Below, in pieces: positions 28,762-47,660 of a stretch of DNA of 64,000 nt. The stretch comes from Entomortierella parvispora (taxonomy: Eukaryota; Mortierellomycota; Mortierellomycetes; Mortierellales; Mortierellaceae): contig OY752141.1 in NCBI GenBank assembly GCA_963573315.1, positions 2,728,001 to 2,792,000 of the forward strand, in the 5' to 3' direction. The notes under the pieces are model-generated. The model did no database searches. It saw nothing but the letters and a program-made list of their open reading frames with translations, and was not told the origin of the DNA. The position numbers were made by a program, and so were the translations under genes. How positions within the stretch are numbered: position 1 is the first letter of the stretch; each line of letters opens with the position of its first letter.

Positions 28762-29880
28762 ATGGTCAACCTCCGTCTCGTATCCGCCGCCACCTCTTTA
28801 TCCCTCGGCCTGTTTACTATCAGTGGCGAGGCCCGTCCAGTTCCGAGAAGCAATGGATCTGCACAGACACAGTTTGGTTTCCAGCAGCAACAAAAACCCA
28901 CAGCCTTTACAGATATGGTGGTGTTTGGCGATTCTTTCAGTGATGATGGAAACACTCTTGAACTCTCGAACGGATCTTGGCCGGAGCCTCTCTTCTATCC
29001 TGACGGAAGATTCTCAAACGGCAAAGTCTGGGCTGACTATGTGGGTGACACGCTCGACTGGAGAGAATGAAAGAGCAGCCTGTCCTGATATCACTAACCT
29101 CTTTTACTGTCTCCTGGACTGACTCAGGTCACGGAGGCAAGACGATTAAATACGACCAACTTTGCGTATGGAGGAGCCACTACTGATTCGAGAATCGTAC
29201 AGGGATACTCTGGAAGGGAAGCCGATATCCCTGTCCCAGGATTTCATCAACAATTGGATCAATATGGTGCAGCGATGATGGACGGCGATGCAGACAAGAG
29301 ACTGAACTCGACCCTGTTTGTGGTTTCTTTTCAGGGCAACGACTTTATTTTCGATCCTACGATAACAACCGAGCAGGTCTTGTCTAATATAGAGCGTGGT
29401 GTCCGAAGATTGATCGAGGAAATTGGTGCCCAACATTTGATCGTGGTGGAAAACTTTGACTTTGGAAAAATCCCGTTCTTCCTTTCGAACATGACACTTT
29501 CAAGAGAGAAAACGGCCTTGGCGCAGAGGCAGCACTGGGAATACCAGGAGTTGATTCATCGATTGAGACGAGACTATGGTGGATCAGAGTGGCCACTCAG
29601 TTACAAGCAGGAGGGCGAGAGTGGCAATAGCGCAGAGGATTCAGCTACAGAAGGATGGAAAGCAAACATTGCCTTCTTTGATCTATTTGCTCTCTTTGAT
29701 AAGCTACATTGTCCGAGGCAATTGCGACGACTCGGTATTCGGGACGTCGACCATGGATGTGTCAACGATAGGGCAACAGAACAATGCAAGTCTCCGTCGG
29801 AGCATTTCTTTTATGATTCATACCATCCCTCGACCAAAGTGCATCGAGAAGTGGCCAGTGGTATCTTGAGCTTCATTTGA
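28762..29880 (+). CDS. Secreted GDSL lipase/esterase (SGNH family)
   Basis: Two exons, 28762-29040 and 29128-29880, encode 343 aa. The 87-nt intron (GTGGGT donor, CTCAG acceptor) restores the block III motif TTNFAYGGATTDS in frame. A hydrophobic N-terminal signal of about 24 residues predicts secretion. The nucleophile is Ser58 in FGDSFSDDGNT, and the C-terminal DxxH is in YDSYHPSTKVH. The oxyanion Asn is in SFQGNDF. Family members hydrolyse acyl esters of lipids, plant phenolics or acetylated sugars. The substrate cannot be predicted. Length fits fungal members. Confidence 0.88.
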
Positions 29881-31030
29881 CAAAACGGCAACAATAAAGG
29901 AGTGAAAAAGTGGATAATTGCAATAGGAGGAGGAGATCAACTCAACGGTCTCGTGAGAACACATGCGCACTGTCGGATTTTACCCATAGTCTACCACGTT
30001 TTGCATGTCTACCAAGAGAGAGGCGTGAGCTTCCTGGCCGATTTTGCGGAAGCGATATTTTTAGCCCCTACAGCAACAGTTGTTCATCTCGACTGTGCAT
30101 CAACCAGCAGCGACCGTTGTGAGCGTTGGTTACAAGAACGGCCAGTCCGAGAACGCTTGCGACCGAAGGCCAAAAGAATTTTTTAAGTAGTGTGGTGCGA
30201 GGAACCAGAGTGCCCCAGGTCCGCGAAGAAGAGCCGTCTCTGAGACGTCAATGCTAAGTGGCATCGCTTGCCCAGAGAGCTTTTTGTAGCAGCAGGAGCA
30301 GGGAGCAGGGTGCAACCCATTTGTCATCGATTCCCAGCAGAGAGAAAAGGAAGAAAAGGAAAAAAAGAGAGCCGTTGTGATGGCTCTCGTTCCTTTGCAG
30401 ATGAAAGGATAGGATATTATGGCCTGAGGGGCAAGGTTGCTTGTTGGGTATGAAAGGGAGGAGTGGGGAAGGCAGGTCAATTGCGTCAGACGCGCGCTCC
30501 CAGTTCCCGGGTCAGGGAGCGAGCCGTTGAAACCACACCCATGCCCGCAATGGTGGCAACAAATGCAAGGCCTCGTCTCACCCGCCAGGGCGTCGAGCGG
30601 CACCAACTATTATAAGGGACAGGGCAACCACAGAGTCGACGCCCCAGCCGCCAGTTGCGGCGCTCGACAGAGTTTTTTGTTCAGAGACGGACACAAAACT
30701 GGTCTGAGCAAGAGCAAAAGAGCAGCAGACAGAGAGAAGTGGTGAGCTGAACGATAACTGCAGAGGAAGGGGTACAACAGGCCAGTAGACTAGCCCGGAG
30801 AGAGAGGGTTTGCTCGTTGTTGATTCACTTCTTCCATCCTCCACCCTCTACCCTCCATCCCTAGTTCCTCGTCCTCGTCCTTTCTTCGCTTGTCGAGCCT
30901 TGTCCACGTTCTTCTCCCACCCAAAAGGAGATACTAATCGACAACAAAAAGAGACGGATTCCTGATCATTGCAATCCATTCCTCTCATCTCGGGAGTCCA
31001 GTCCACCCTCCTTCCTACTTACATTGAAGA
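29881..31030. other. Intergenic and promoter region
   Basis: No gene or RNA is recognised. Open frames here are short, overlapping and low in coding character. The last 200 bases before the Mid2-like gene are CT-rich, as in other 5' leaders of the window. Confidence 0.45.
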
Positions 31031-32833
31031 ATGTCGCTTCGACCAGGAAGCATGTCGGCTTTGGCCTGGCGGTCCTGCTTCTCGTTCCTGGCAGCCCTGA
31101 GTCTTGTCCAGGCACAGTTGACGGTAAGAAGAAGACCCGAGTTATGAAAAAGGAAATTAACAGGGACAGCGGTAGCCCATGTGTTTGAAAACAAACAGCT
31201 TCAGAAGAGCGTCGGCTGCCAGGCCGGCAATGGCAATCCCTGAGGGAGAAGTGGCGCCGTGGACTCATTGCGTCGACAGAAAGAGGAGACAAGAAAAAAG
31301 AAGAGGAGAGATCTTCCACCAGCCCCTACCAAACTCCTCCACAATCTCTACGCGTCGGGACTGACACAATTATAATCTCCTTCCTAATAACAGGCCCCGA
31401 CCGCACCTACGAGCACGAGCACGACCACGACCACGACCACCACGACGACGACTACCACCACCACCACCACCACCACCACCACCACTACCGCCTTTTCCCC
31501 CCCTCCCACTTCTTCCGCGACCCCTACCGTTGTTACCAATACGCCCACTTCTTTTTCCAGCTCGGCTGTTCCTCCATTCACCAGCTCCTTTATAGCATCG
31601 AGTGGTGCCAGTAGTACCATCTCTTTCTTCTCTACCACCGCCTCGCCCACGCCTACCACAAAAAGCAAGGAGAGCTCCAGCAGCAATGTCCCTGTCATTG
31701 TGGGCGCTGCCATTGGTGCAATAGCCGTGATCATCATCGTCGCGACGACCATAATCTGCTTCCGACGCCGTAGACGCAACAATCGGGATTTGACCTTTGA
31801 TACTCTACAGGGCATTAGCACGTCAGGAGCAGCTTCTCGTCAGAGACCTAACCAGAGATACAACCAAAATGTGGCGCCGGTCGTCTACGATGATGAATAT
31901 GAATATGACGCTGCAGAGGCTCATCATGGACATGGACCAGGAGGATACGGCACGGCCGTAGGAGGACATCAGGGCTACGGCGACAATGGGTATGACGCCT
32001 ACGGCATGCCTCTTCCAGCTACGTATCAGAACCCTTCCATCTTCCAGGAGGATTCTTTGGCCTATTCCACTGCTGTGGCACCTATCGGCGGCCGAGGAGG
32101 AGGCCGAGGAGGTGCTGAAGCTTTGCCTGAGATTACCTACAGGAACGGGAATGATCTGAATCATCCTTCCGGAGGTGCGACTGGCTACTACGAGGACGAT
32201 TATAGTCAGGCAGGAGGATGGAACCAAGGTGGTGGATACATTGGACCCAAAGGACTTTGGATCGCAAACCCGACTGCAGAAGGACAGTACTCGCCTCAGC
32301 CAACGACCCAGGATATGGAGCTGCAGCAGCACGGTTTTGTCGCGCCTCCTCCAGTCTCCGGTGGCAGCTACGAAAAGAACTCGATCAATCAGTATGAGAC
32401 CTCCTCAGAGGTAGCGAGCAGTAGCCCAACAAAGCCCAAGTTCCGTGGTAACAATCCGCAGGGCTTGCCAGAGTCCCCGCGTCTTCGTCAATTGCGCGGG
32501 GGTGATCTCTTTGGACAGGATGCGGAATCAGGAGCTGCGCCTTCGTCAGCTGCGGGATCCCCACAGGATACCACGGGCCGGAATGTGAGCACTCCACCCT
32601 TGAATTCGAGCCCTCGTTCGATCAACAGAGCGGAAATGAGAAGCTTTGATATGGCTCGTCATTCCCCTGGCAGATCCTCAGGAGAAGGTGTCGTAGGCCA
32701 GAGCTACGCAGACGATTTGCCAGCGGGCCGCGGTTCGCTCGCGCAAGACAGACCTTCGATGGATAGCAACCATTCCAGCAGTCTGAATCAGACAAAGAGT
32801 CTTCGTACTCTGAAGCGTGACGATTGGGCATAA
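31031..32833 (+). CDS. Mid2-like single-pass cell-surface protein
   Basis: Two exons, 31031-31123 and 31394-32833, encode 510 aa. Exon 1 is a signal peptide, and the 270-nt intron keeps phase 0. The mature ectodomain begins with a long Thr run encoded by an ACC/ACG repeat (31422-31488) and continues Ser/Thr/Pro-rich to about residue 130, a likely O-mannosylated stalk. One membrane helix (VGAAIGAIAVIIIVATTII) is followed by a Cys and an Arg-rich stop-transfer signal. The cytosolic tail is Gly/Tyr-rich and disordered. Wall-stress sensors (Mid2/Wsc type) share this layout, but no WSC cysteine domain is present, so a sensor role is inference. Confidence 0.7.
31422..31488 (+). repeat. ACC/ACG trinucleotide repeat coding for polythreonine
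   Basis: About 22 near-perfect ACC, ACG or ACT triplets at the start of the mature Mid2-like ectodomain. Length variation between strains would change the stalk length. Confidence 0.85.
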
Positions 32834-33251
32834 GATACCTTTACCTTTTCTTGTTTGATATCCTCTCTTTATCCTTTACCTATCTACTCATAATATCCCG
32901 TAGCCGACATTCCATCAGTTTCTGCCATGCCGCGTGTTCTTCCCCTCTCGGAATGCGAACTATGATAATAAGAAAAGGCCAAAAAACAAAACAAAACCAA
33001 CAAAAACCAAACCGATCCTTCCGACCCATTCGCGTTCATTGATTCTATCACGAAACTGACGACCACCAAATATCCACGAGTGCATCTTATCTTTTACCCT
33101 GCCATGCTCCCTTCACAATAAACAAATAAATAAGTTCAGCTGGGCTGAACATGACGATCATCGAATCAAGTAAAAAACGGAAAAGATGGATATTGGAAAG
33201 ATGCAAGAAAGATGAGAGGTGTGTTTATTATGACTAATGCGAGTGGAATCA

Positions 33252-40072
<6,821 letters not shown>

Positions 40073-40237
40073 GCATCGGACAAGCATCTGGGCAAATAAA
40101 TAAACATAGGAATGCTTCATGTTATTGTCAAAGATGGAGGTCACATCATTCCCTGTGTGACCATGTAAGACGTCCAAACCCTTTTTGTTCTTTTCCCCTT
40201 TTCTCTGCTTTTTGAAGACACTTCTAACCCAACCGAG

Positions 40238-41464
40238 ATGGCCAAGACCCAGTTTCATCATTACATCCCACGGTTCATCCTAAAGACCTTCTCAGACGAC
40301 TTCAGGCTCAACTCTGCCAGCAACGAGTTCGTTGTGGGCATCTCGACTATAACTCAAAAGTCAGATTCAGAGTTGGGCAATGGCAAAGGCAAAGGCAAAG
40401 GCTCGGGCAATACCAGCCATTACATCAACGTCTAACAAGTGGAGAGTCGCACCATTGTCCAAACCAACCTTGCTCGGACTTTTGGCGTGGTGGACTTGTA
40501 TCGGGAGACATCCGAGAAAGATTGTATGAAGTTCGAAAAACTGCTTAGCGTATTGGAGGGTGTCTCTTCAACGTTTATCCGTCAAATCTGTGCCGGGGAG
40601 GACCTTGTCTTGACCCGAGCCCAGTTGGAAGGCATGAAGAAGTTTCTAATCATCATGATGTACCGAAGTGAGAGCCGCAGGGACCAATACTACCGTGAGG
40701 GATATGACGCCACGGTAGCCATCTCAGCTCAGAAGCATGCGGCCTTTTATCAAATCGAGAGGGTCCGGGACGTCTGGTTCAAGAACCTCCAATGGCTCAT
40801 AGAAACCTCTCTCGAAGACCTTGGAAAGGAGTACAACAAATGTCTCATGATGGAGATATGTATTACGATGAAGACGATGGAGCCTCTGACTGATCTGGGT
40901 AACCACAAATAGCCTATCCATGTTTGTGAATTACGGGAGTTTGGAGCCTTGGCAGAGAACTATATTTGCATCTGGGAGGCCGAGGTTGGATCCGAATTCA
41001 TCTTGTCTGAAGGTAGCTTTGGTGTGTGGGAGGGGGACAATGGCGTCAAATTTCACAATTTCTTTGTGGTCTCACCAAGATACGCCATTGTCCTTGTCAA
41101 TCGAGGCTTCATGTTTGGAGCGATATATACAAACCTGAGAAAGCCATACTTCAGCGACAAGCTCCGTGCCAATCCGGAAGTTGAATATAAGAAGGGACCT
41201 GCCGGTTTAAGCCACACTCCGAGCGACATCTTCAAGTACAAGACAATCAAAGTCCCAAAGCAGGATGTTTTCCTCGTCAATAGCATCTTTCTTGATGCTC
41301 GAAGCAATTACTTGACTTACAGGTCTAGTGTCTCGATGTACAAATCGTTGAGATATTACGACAAGGTCAAGAACGAGAAATTTGAATACCGACATGACTA
41401 CACTGTTCTGAAGCGTGCGCTGCTTGCCGAGCTGAACCGAACTCAGCGTCACGGCGAACTGTAG
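40238..41464 (+). pseudogene. DUF4238-family pseudogene, upstream tandem copy
   Basis: It begins MAKTQFHHYIPRFILKTFSD and aligns along its length with the intact neighbour at 41780. The frame stays open except for two in-frame stops: TAA at 40433-40435, where the neighbour has a Tyr codon in INVYQVE, and TAG at 40910-40912, where the neighbour has Gly before PIHV. About 30 codons present in the neighbour just before the second stop are missing. No GT-AG intron that removes the stops is convincing. Stop readthrough is the alternative, but the missing codons favour decay. Confidence 0.8.
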
Positions 41465-41779
41465 CTTTTTGCACTCAATATATCTCTTCTTCTCCCCATC
41501 CCGCAGGGCCAGGCGTTTGTTCACTCTTTCTGTCCTCGTGTCCGAGGAACAATGCTGTGCTCTGTGGTTAAACAGTTGCAAAAGAAAAAAGGAATGCTTA
41601 TTCCTCCCTGCAAGCTCAATTTGGTTGTTGTACAGGTTGATACATTGCAGGGGATAGCTTTGCATGAATGTTCGAGTGGTCCTGCCACATGCTGTTTTCC
41701 TTTTTTTTTCCATACTTCTTCCTTTCTGCTCTTTCATCCTTTCTCCCTCCCCACCTTCACCTCTTCTCGCAACGTTAAG

Positions 41780-43114
41780 ATGTACAAGTCCCAGTTTCAC
41801 CACTACATCCCACGTTTCATTTTGAAGACGTTTTCTGATACTTTCACGCTCACCGCCGCCGACAGCGAGTTCATCGCCACGCCTAAAGGTCTTTTCAAGG
41901 CTTCCGAGCTTTCGAAGGTGCAATTGACCGGTCTGAGCAAATCCAAAGCCAATGGCAAAAAAAAGCACAGCAGGGCCAAAACATTGACACGGGTCTCTGG
42001 GCAACCCAGTCATCACATCAATGTCTACCAAGTCGAGAATCGTACCACTATCCAGAACGATATTGCGCGAGCGTACGGCATCGATGACATGTACCGAGAC
42101 ATCTCCGAAGAGGACTGTATGAAGTTTGAAAAGCTTCTTGCCCAGCTGGAAAGCGTCTCCTCCACCTTTATCCGCCGAATCTGGACCGGGGAAGACCTTT
42201 CGCTGACCCGCGAGAAATTACTAGACTTGAAAAAGTTCCTGGCCATCATGATGTACCGTGGTCCGAACCGTCGGGGTCAGTATTACAACCAGATGTTTGA
42301 TCACATGACTTACTCCACGATTCGAAAACACATGGCCCACAACAACATCCAGAGAATTCAGGACGTCTGGTTCGAAAACCTCAAGTGGCTCATCAAAACG
42401 CCCTTCCAGGATATCATGGACGAGGCTATAAAAGCGACACAGTCGTCTCAGATAAATGAACCTGCGGTGGAAAGATCAGAGGTGACTTTTGAGTCATTGA
42501 GAAAAAGTTCCATGAAGACGTTCAGCCAGTACAAAGGCCCGATCCATGTTGCGGAACTCATGGATTTTTTCTTCCAGATTCAATTCTACGTCTGTATCTG
42601 GGAAGCTGAGGAAGGGTCCGAGTTCATCTTGTCCGAGGGTTGCTTTGGCTCGTTCGAGGGGGATATGGGAATCAGCTTCCACAACTTCTTTGTCGTCTCT
42701 CCAAAATATGCTGTCGTTCTTGTCAGGAGGGAATACATGCTTGGAACAATGGCTATGGATCAAGATATATTTCCGCTGCGAAAGTCGTGGTTCAGCGAGA
42801 CACTTCATGCCAACCCAGAGACCGTTTACGTGAAGGGACCTCTGCCTGGGACCTCTAACCCCGATAAACATTTCTCTCCTAACGATATCTTCAAGTATAG
42901 GAGGATCAAGACTCCAAAGAGGGATGTTTTTCTCGTAAATAGTATCTCTCTTGACGCTCGCTGCAAGTTCCTGACCTACAAATCCAGTGCGTCCATGCTC
43001 AAATGTCTTCGATACTATGACAAGGTCGGCCCAAAGATGTTCCCCAATCGGCACAACTACTCACTCCTGAAGCGACAGCTGTTTAACGATTTGAACAGGA
43101 CTCACGGCCAATGA
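41780..43114 (+). CDS. DUF4238-family protein
   Basis: A 444-aa intronless frame starting at the ATG at 41780, placed by alignment with the tandem copy (MxKxQFHHYIPRFILK). The HHYIPRF motif near the N-terminus is the DUF4238 signature, known from bacteria and fungi. The biochemical function is unknown. The middle is charged and helical, and the C-terminus carries HNYSLLKRQLFNDLNR. There is no signal peptide or membrane helix. The upstream frame from 41552 is probably untranslated. The gene makes a tandem pair with the pseudogene at 40238 and probably arose by local duplication. Confidence 0.75.
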   Translation: MYKSQFHHYIPRFILKTFSDTFTLTAADSEFIATPKGLFKASELSKVQLTGLSKSKANGKKKHSRAKTLTRVSGQPSHHINVYQVENRTTIQNDIARAYGIDDMYRDISEEDCMKFEKLLAQLESVSSTFIRRIWTGEDLSLTREKLLDLKKFLAIMMYRGPNRRGQYYNQMFDHMTYSTIRKHMAHNNIQRIQDVWFENLKWLIKTPFQDIMDEAIKATQSSQINEPAVERSEVTFESLRKSSMKTFSQYKGPIHVAELMDFFFQIQFYVCIWEAEEGSEFILSEGCFGSFEGDMGISFHNFFVVSPKYAVVLVRREYMLGTMAMDQDIFPLRKSWFSETLHANPETVYVKGPLPGTSNPDKHFSPNDIFKYRRIKTPKRDVFLVNSISLDARCKFLTYKSSASMLKCLRYYDKVGPKMFPNRHNYSLLKRQLFNDLNRTHGQ

Positions 43115-43643
43115 GGCAGACTACAATACCCTTCTCTTCTTCCTTTCATATTACGCTGCCTTCTCCCACCCAGAAAATAAAAAGGCGCTCTTTCTTGTTG
43201 CTACAATTGGTCAACTTGCCGATGACATTTTGATGATCTTTTTCATTTGGGAATGAAGGGTTTTGATGAAGAGTGCTTCTTTTCCGTCCAATTGATTTCC
43301 CTTCTTGCCTCTAGCCTCTCCCCTTCTCCCCTCAATTGGTGAACAACGATGACATTGTTCTTTAGCCTGTCGAGCTAGATCCTTATTCGCGGAAGAAAGT
43401 GTTCTCGGCAATCGCCTCCGAGAGCCTCTTGAGATGTCTCTTGGTCACGGAGAGTCGTGACGCAAGTTGAGTCGGGTTCCAAACCACTTACAGGGCCAAG
43501 CTCAAAAGATTGGCAGGTGTGATAGTCGTCTGGAAAGACTGGAGCGTACTCAAACTTCTGCAAGAGTGGATGGACTACATGATACTGCTTTGTCTGCTTT
43601 ATTATTATTGTTTTTTTTATGTGTTTGGAGCGCCGTTGATAAA
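43115..43643. other. Intergenic between convergent DUF4238 and dynamin-like genes
   Basis: It contains both 3' ends. On the minus strand a 40-residue reading (about 43605-43380) can be spliced through a GTAAGT donor near 43491, but it has no ATG. It may be a relic or chance. Confidence 0.35.
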
Positions 43644-45677
43644 CTAAAAATCAGAGTCGGCGGCCGACTCCTCCTCGTCATTGGAAGATCTCTTGGAAAG
43701 CTCGGTCAAGATGGACTCAAAGTCGTCGACTTTCCTGCTCAAGTCTGCCCGTTGTTTCTTCAGCGCGGGAGACTCGAGCATCTGGGCCAAGTCCATTTCC
43801 GTTGCCTCGTGAAGCATCTTGGAGTAGATACCAATTCTCTTGACCATGTGGCGCTCAATGGTTTCCATAACAACCTTATCGACAATACGTTCCCGTGCGG
43901 TCTTGAGATAACCCATGAAGGCGGGAACCATTTCGTTATACGAATGTTGGATGTCCCATTCTGCGGTCTTCATTGAGGGGTTGGTAGACTTGAAGATTCC
44001 CTTGGAAGGTTTCGGGGAGCTGGCCGAAGAAGGTGGAGAGTCTGGGCCCTGATCGTTTTCGTCCTCGCGGATGCGCGACTCTCCTGCCACGACAGGTGTT
44101 TCATTTCTCTTTGGGCGTTCTTTGGCAACTTCGGAATCGTAAAATCGGTTGAGGGTGAAGGGCTCCTCCTCATCAGCAAAGATGTCGTTGAGGGTCTGGT
44201 CAATGTTCTTTCGTTGTTCAAAGGCGAACCGACCAAAGATGTGAGCACAGACGTCCTTGGCAGCGGAATTGACGGCGCCGCGAATGAAGATTAAAAGAGC
44301 ATCGGTGAGGACTCTGTGCATCTCGGCAACACGAACCCTGCTGAGGCTCCGCCACTCGATCATGTAATTGTTGTTGATCACGTTCTTGAACAGGATTGGG
44401 GACACCATACCAGGCAGGGAGTTCCCCTTGAGGCGAGCGATTTGCTTCATGATCTCGGGCTTATGCAAGCGATTACATTCTTCTTCCATGGCGTCTCTGT
44501 AATCATCGTACATCGTCCTGAGCGACCCTCGAATAAAGTACATGTTTGGTCTTCCAGGGGGAGCATCCTTGCCCTTGTGCAGCTCCAGATAATCAAGGTT
44601 GTACTCGGCTCTCAGGTAGGCCTCAACCCTCGACATTAGGGATATTGATGTGGCGCGGAGCTTCTCGCGCGCTTCGTCTGTGCTCGAAATCGGAGTGCCC
44701 ATGTCTTCAAGATCCTTCTTGTACGATCTCAGCACATTATCGACCTCGAGTCTGAGGGTCGGAAGCTCTCTACTGATGTGCTCCTGCAGCACAGTGCCGA
44801 GAAAGGCTCTGACAGCTTCACGCCCTTTGCGTTCAGGCAAGACGCCATTCCACTGGCTGGACGCGAAGAACTGTTGTTCCTCCTCCTTTGCCTTTTCCCA
44901 CGACGCGTTTTTACCCTCATAGCTTGTATTCTTCATTACGAGAAAGCCAAACTTCATGGCCTTCTTGCGATTGTTGATCGTCTCGATCCAGTCCGCGTGT
45001 AAACCTTGCTCGATTCGATCTGCCTTGGTGACAATGGGGATGGTGCGATCGCCATTTGGGTCATGTTCAGGCATTCCTGCCATGGAGAGGGCCGTGGACG
45101 CGTTCAAGTCAACGTCGGCTTGAACGACCGCGAGGATGATTGTTCTAGGATCCCTGAGGTAGTGGCTATTGATCTTCCAAATGGTTTCGGGGAGGGTCTT
45201 GTCCTGGTCATCCAAGGTCGTCCTGATAAAGCCAGGAAGGTCAATGATCGTCAGGGGAGACTGATTAGGGCCGGATACCGTGATCTCGAGTACTTTCTCA
45301 GAAACGCCCTTCTCGCCCTTGTCGGTTTGGCAGAGCTTGGTGACGGTTTCCTGGATGACCCGGTGGAAGTTATCGGGGGTCAGGTCCTGCATCACTCTGT
45401 AGGTCTCATTAAACTTGGTTTCCCCCTCAATCCTGGCTGATAGCATGTCCGTTTTCATGGAGATGTCTCGACGCAGGTTAACCTGCGTCGCAAATCTCGT
45501 GCACATCCCCTTGTCGCGAGGGAACGACAGCTTGGAGATTGCCTCGAGCACGCTTGACTTGCCGCTCGACTGGTCGCCGATGATGGCCATCTGAGGAATA
45601 CTCAGTTTGTGCGAAAGACCGTGAGTCTGGATCTTGTTGATCTTGTCAATGATCGCCTGGTATCCGGACTCAAACAT
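43644..45677 (-). CDS. Mx/dynamin-like large GTPase
   Basis: A 677-aa intronless frame. The GTPase motifs are complete: G1 GDQSSGKSS, G2 Thr in CTRFATQVNLRR, G3 DLPG and G4 TKAD. The stalk (middle) domain follows, then a C-terminal GTPase effector region. Between them is a Ser/Pro-rich disordered insert (DSPPSSASSPKPS). There is no PH domain or membrane helix, so it resembles Mx-type or Vps1-type dynamins, which oligomerise on membranes to remodel or sever them. Fungal Mx-like families are numerous and their cargo is unknown. The ATG at 45677 sits 19 residues before the first conserved motif (LSIPQMAIIGDQ). An upstream in-frame ATG would add an unconserved leader. Confidence 0.88.
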   Translation of the reverse strand: MFESGYQAIIDKINKIQTHGLSHKLSIPQMAIIGDQSSGKSSVLEAISKLSFPRDKGMCTRFATQVNLRRDISMKTDMLSARIEGETKFNETYRVMQDLTPDNFHRVIQETVTKLCQTDKGEKGVSEKVLEITVSGPNQSPLTIIDLPGFIRTTLDDQDKTLPETIWKINSHYLRDPRTIILAVVQADVDLNASTALSMAGMPEHDPNGDRTIPIVTKADRIEQGLHADWIETINNRKKAMKFGFLVMKNTSYEGKNASWEKAKEEEQQFFASSQWNGVLPERKGREAVRAFLGTVLQEHISRELPTLRLEVDNVLRSYKKDLEDMGTPISSTDEAREKLRATSISLMSRVEAYLRAEYNLDYLELHKGKDAPPGRPNMYFIRGSLRTMYDDYRDAMEEECNRLHKPEIMKQIARLKGNSLPGMVSPILFKNVINNNYMIEWRSLSRVRVAEMHRVLTDALLIFIRGAVNSAAKDVCAHIFGRFAFEQRKNIDQTLNDIFADEEEPFTLNRFYDSEVAKERPKRNETPVVAGESRIREDENDQGPDSPPSSASSPKPSKGIFKSTNPSMKTAEWDIQHSYNEMVPAFMGYLKTARERIVDKVVMETIERHMVKRIGIYSKMLHEATEMDLAQMLESPALKKQRADLSRKVDDFESILTELSKRSSNDEEESAADSDF

Positions 45678-46429
45678 GGTGGATGGTGTTGTTTGTTTGA
45701 TCTGAGGAGAGAGGATGGCCTTGGTTGGAGGCAGGAAGTGATGTAAGATGAAAAAGAAGAGCGCGAAGGAAATATTGTTGTCGAGACAGAGTGATGAAGA
45801 GGGCTGCCTTTTATCCATCGTACAGTGTGCCTTGCCCTGGCGAAGCAAAACATCCGACATACTGCACCATGTAGACTACAAGTGTACACTCACAAACTGT
45901 CCCCCCCCCCGTTTAAGGTGAAAGGTCGGAGGCTGCAAAGGCAAAGCATAGCCGAGTTCTTGGGGAACGGGAATTCCTGCAAAGATTATCTTTCCATTTG
46001 TCCACTCAGTAGCTAGTGTTGCTTTGCCAAAAAGCATCTTCTTTCAGGCGAATAGCAACACAAAACTTCAAGGCAAAGCAACCCCCAACCCGAAAAAAGA
46101 CTCTCAATCAACGCGAGGAAACCTTTCTGTGTAACACGGCAAGGCATTTGAAAGAAAAGAAACGCGCTTTTGTTGTCGGACTCGAACTTCGCATAGATAT
46201 CGGGGCTGACGTGGGCGCTTGCGGAGGAAAAGTGCTTGCGAACCATTTCATGTAGGGGAGAAGAAAAAGGGAAAGTTCGTGAAGGTTCCTTACTGACTCT
46301 GCCCTGCATGCCTTTTCTAATGACTCAATTGCCCGCTGGAAACCAAAAGCGGGATGGCCAGGGCAAGGCATGGCTGGTTTCACTCGCTCCAGACATGATT
46401 GCCGTCAAAGTTAACTGAGCTCCTCCATG
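45678..46429. other. Promoter region of the dynamin-like gene and intergenic
   Basis: No gene recognised. A C-run lies at 45901-45910. Confidence 0.35.
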
Positions 46430-47660
46430 GAAAATACTTCTTTATTGTCGTGTCTAGCAGTAACTACATCTTAGTGTCCGTGAGCCATGAACAATAAACC
46501 TGGGGGTCCACTCCATTCCTCCAGAATTTTTAATGATTCTTTATCCCAGCTGTAGAGTAAGTTCTGACTCGCATCGATACGCACTCTCCAGATTCGTCAA
46601 GCTCGACAAGCGCGTGTATCGCCACCAAAGGAGTAGCCTTTGATGACAACAAAAGGTTAAAGTGCAACATTTTCAACTTGCGGACCAATCCAAGGTTGAC
46701 AGTCCTTAAGGATGTATGAGCCATACATCGGTGTAGCCTTGAAAGTTTTATCAAGGAGCACATTATCTCCTGAACAACGTTTCCAGAAAGGTCCTTGCAT
46801 CCGCCTGTGTCTAATATCTAGATTGCTTCCAAGCGCTGTTCAGCTATCCAGATCAGAATTGGTACTGGCAAGACAAACCTGTCTTCACCAGAAGAAAAAA
46901 CTCCACAAGGAGCAGGGCCAGTTCGGAAAATCGAATGCCTCGAGCTGTTTCCATCTATTGCCGGAATGACCAATCTCGTTTCCGTAGATGCACAGCGTCC
47001 GCACCAAAGAATAGCCAGCGACCAAAATTTTAGTCCAATCGATTTAGATGGATGCAATGGCCGAGCAGCCAGATGTGGGCCCTCGATGGTCTGTGTCGAA
47101 AAAAGTGCCAAATTCTCAATCTTGGTTTGCTTGTTTGCCCAGTTGTGGTTCCCGAAAATAAAGCTTCACAGATCTTCTCCGCCAGTCTTTCTCGAAACCA
47201 GCAGGGGATCTGTGCAGGAAACAGGACTTGGTTATACAAGTCTCCCACTTACCGATATCCAGAAGCAAAAAGCCAACTTGGAACCTCAGCAGGTTTTTGC
47301 ACTGTTCCAGGACATGCCCGACCTTTGTTGTTGCATTCTTCTTGGTTGATCGCCACACTTGTCAACGTCGACTTATGACTGAGAATGAGTAGATTCGGTG
47401 GTACGCGTCGTGAAAAGCATAGATATCGAATGTGGAGTCCAGCTGGCTTTGAAAGTCTGCTTCGTCCAGGAAGCATGGGTTTCCAGAGCTTCCCGATAAG
47501 AAAGCATGGTCCCGTACAAGATAGGGTTGAGGTTCTTTTGGAGCAGCAGAGGCTGAGCTATAGGCGTTGGCGGAAGGCATCATACAATACTTGTGGCACC
47601 CGACAACAGATGGCCAGAATCCGAGGGATCCATGAAGTGATGAATAGATGGGGAGCATGG
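46430..47660 (-). pseudogene. Possible decayed F-box/LRR-like gene
   Basis: Several short minus-strand readings in different frames have the leucine/tryptophan pattern of Mortierella F-box proteins: IWLLGHCIHLNRLDW near 47060, RWLFFGADAVHLRKRDW near 46990, and LRTVNLGLVRKLKMLHF near 46690. They are broken by stops and shifts, and no intact F-box is visible. This is pattern recognition only. Confidence 0.3.

Noticed and set aside
31384-31821. Poly-valine frame on the minus strand
   Set aside because: It is the complement of the Thr repeat in the Mid2-like gene.
40336-40438. Intron that would remove the first stop of the DUF4238 pseudogene
   Set aside because: No standard donor is present, the candidate branch sequence is two bases from the acceptor, and the intact paralogue has no intron there.
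43375-43605. Small spliced gene downstream of the dynamin-like gene
   Set aside because: The reading is protein-like and has a GTAAGT donor, but it lacks an ATG and lies within the expected 3' UTR.
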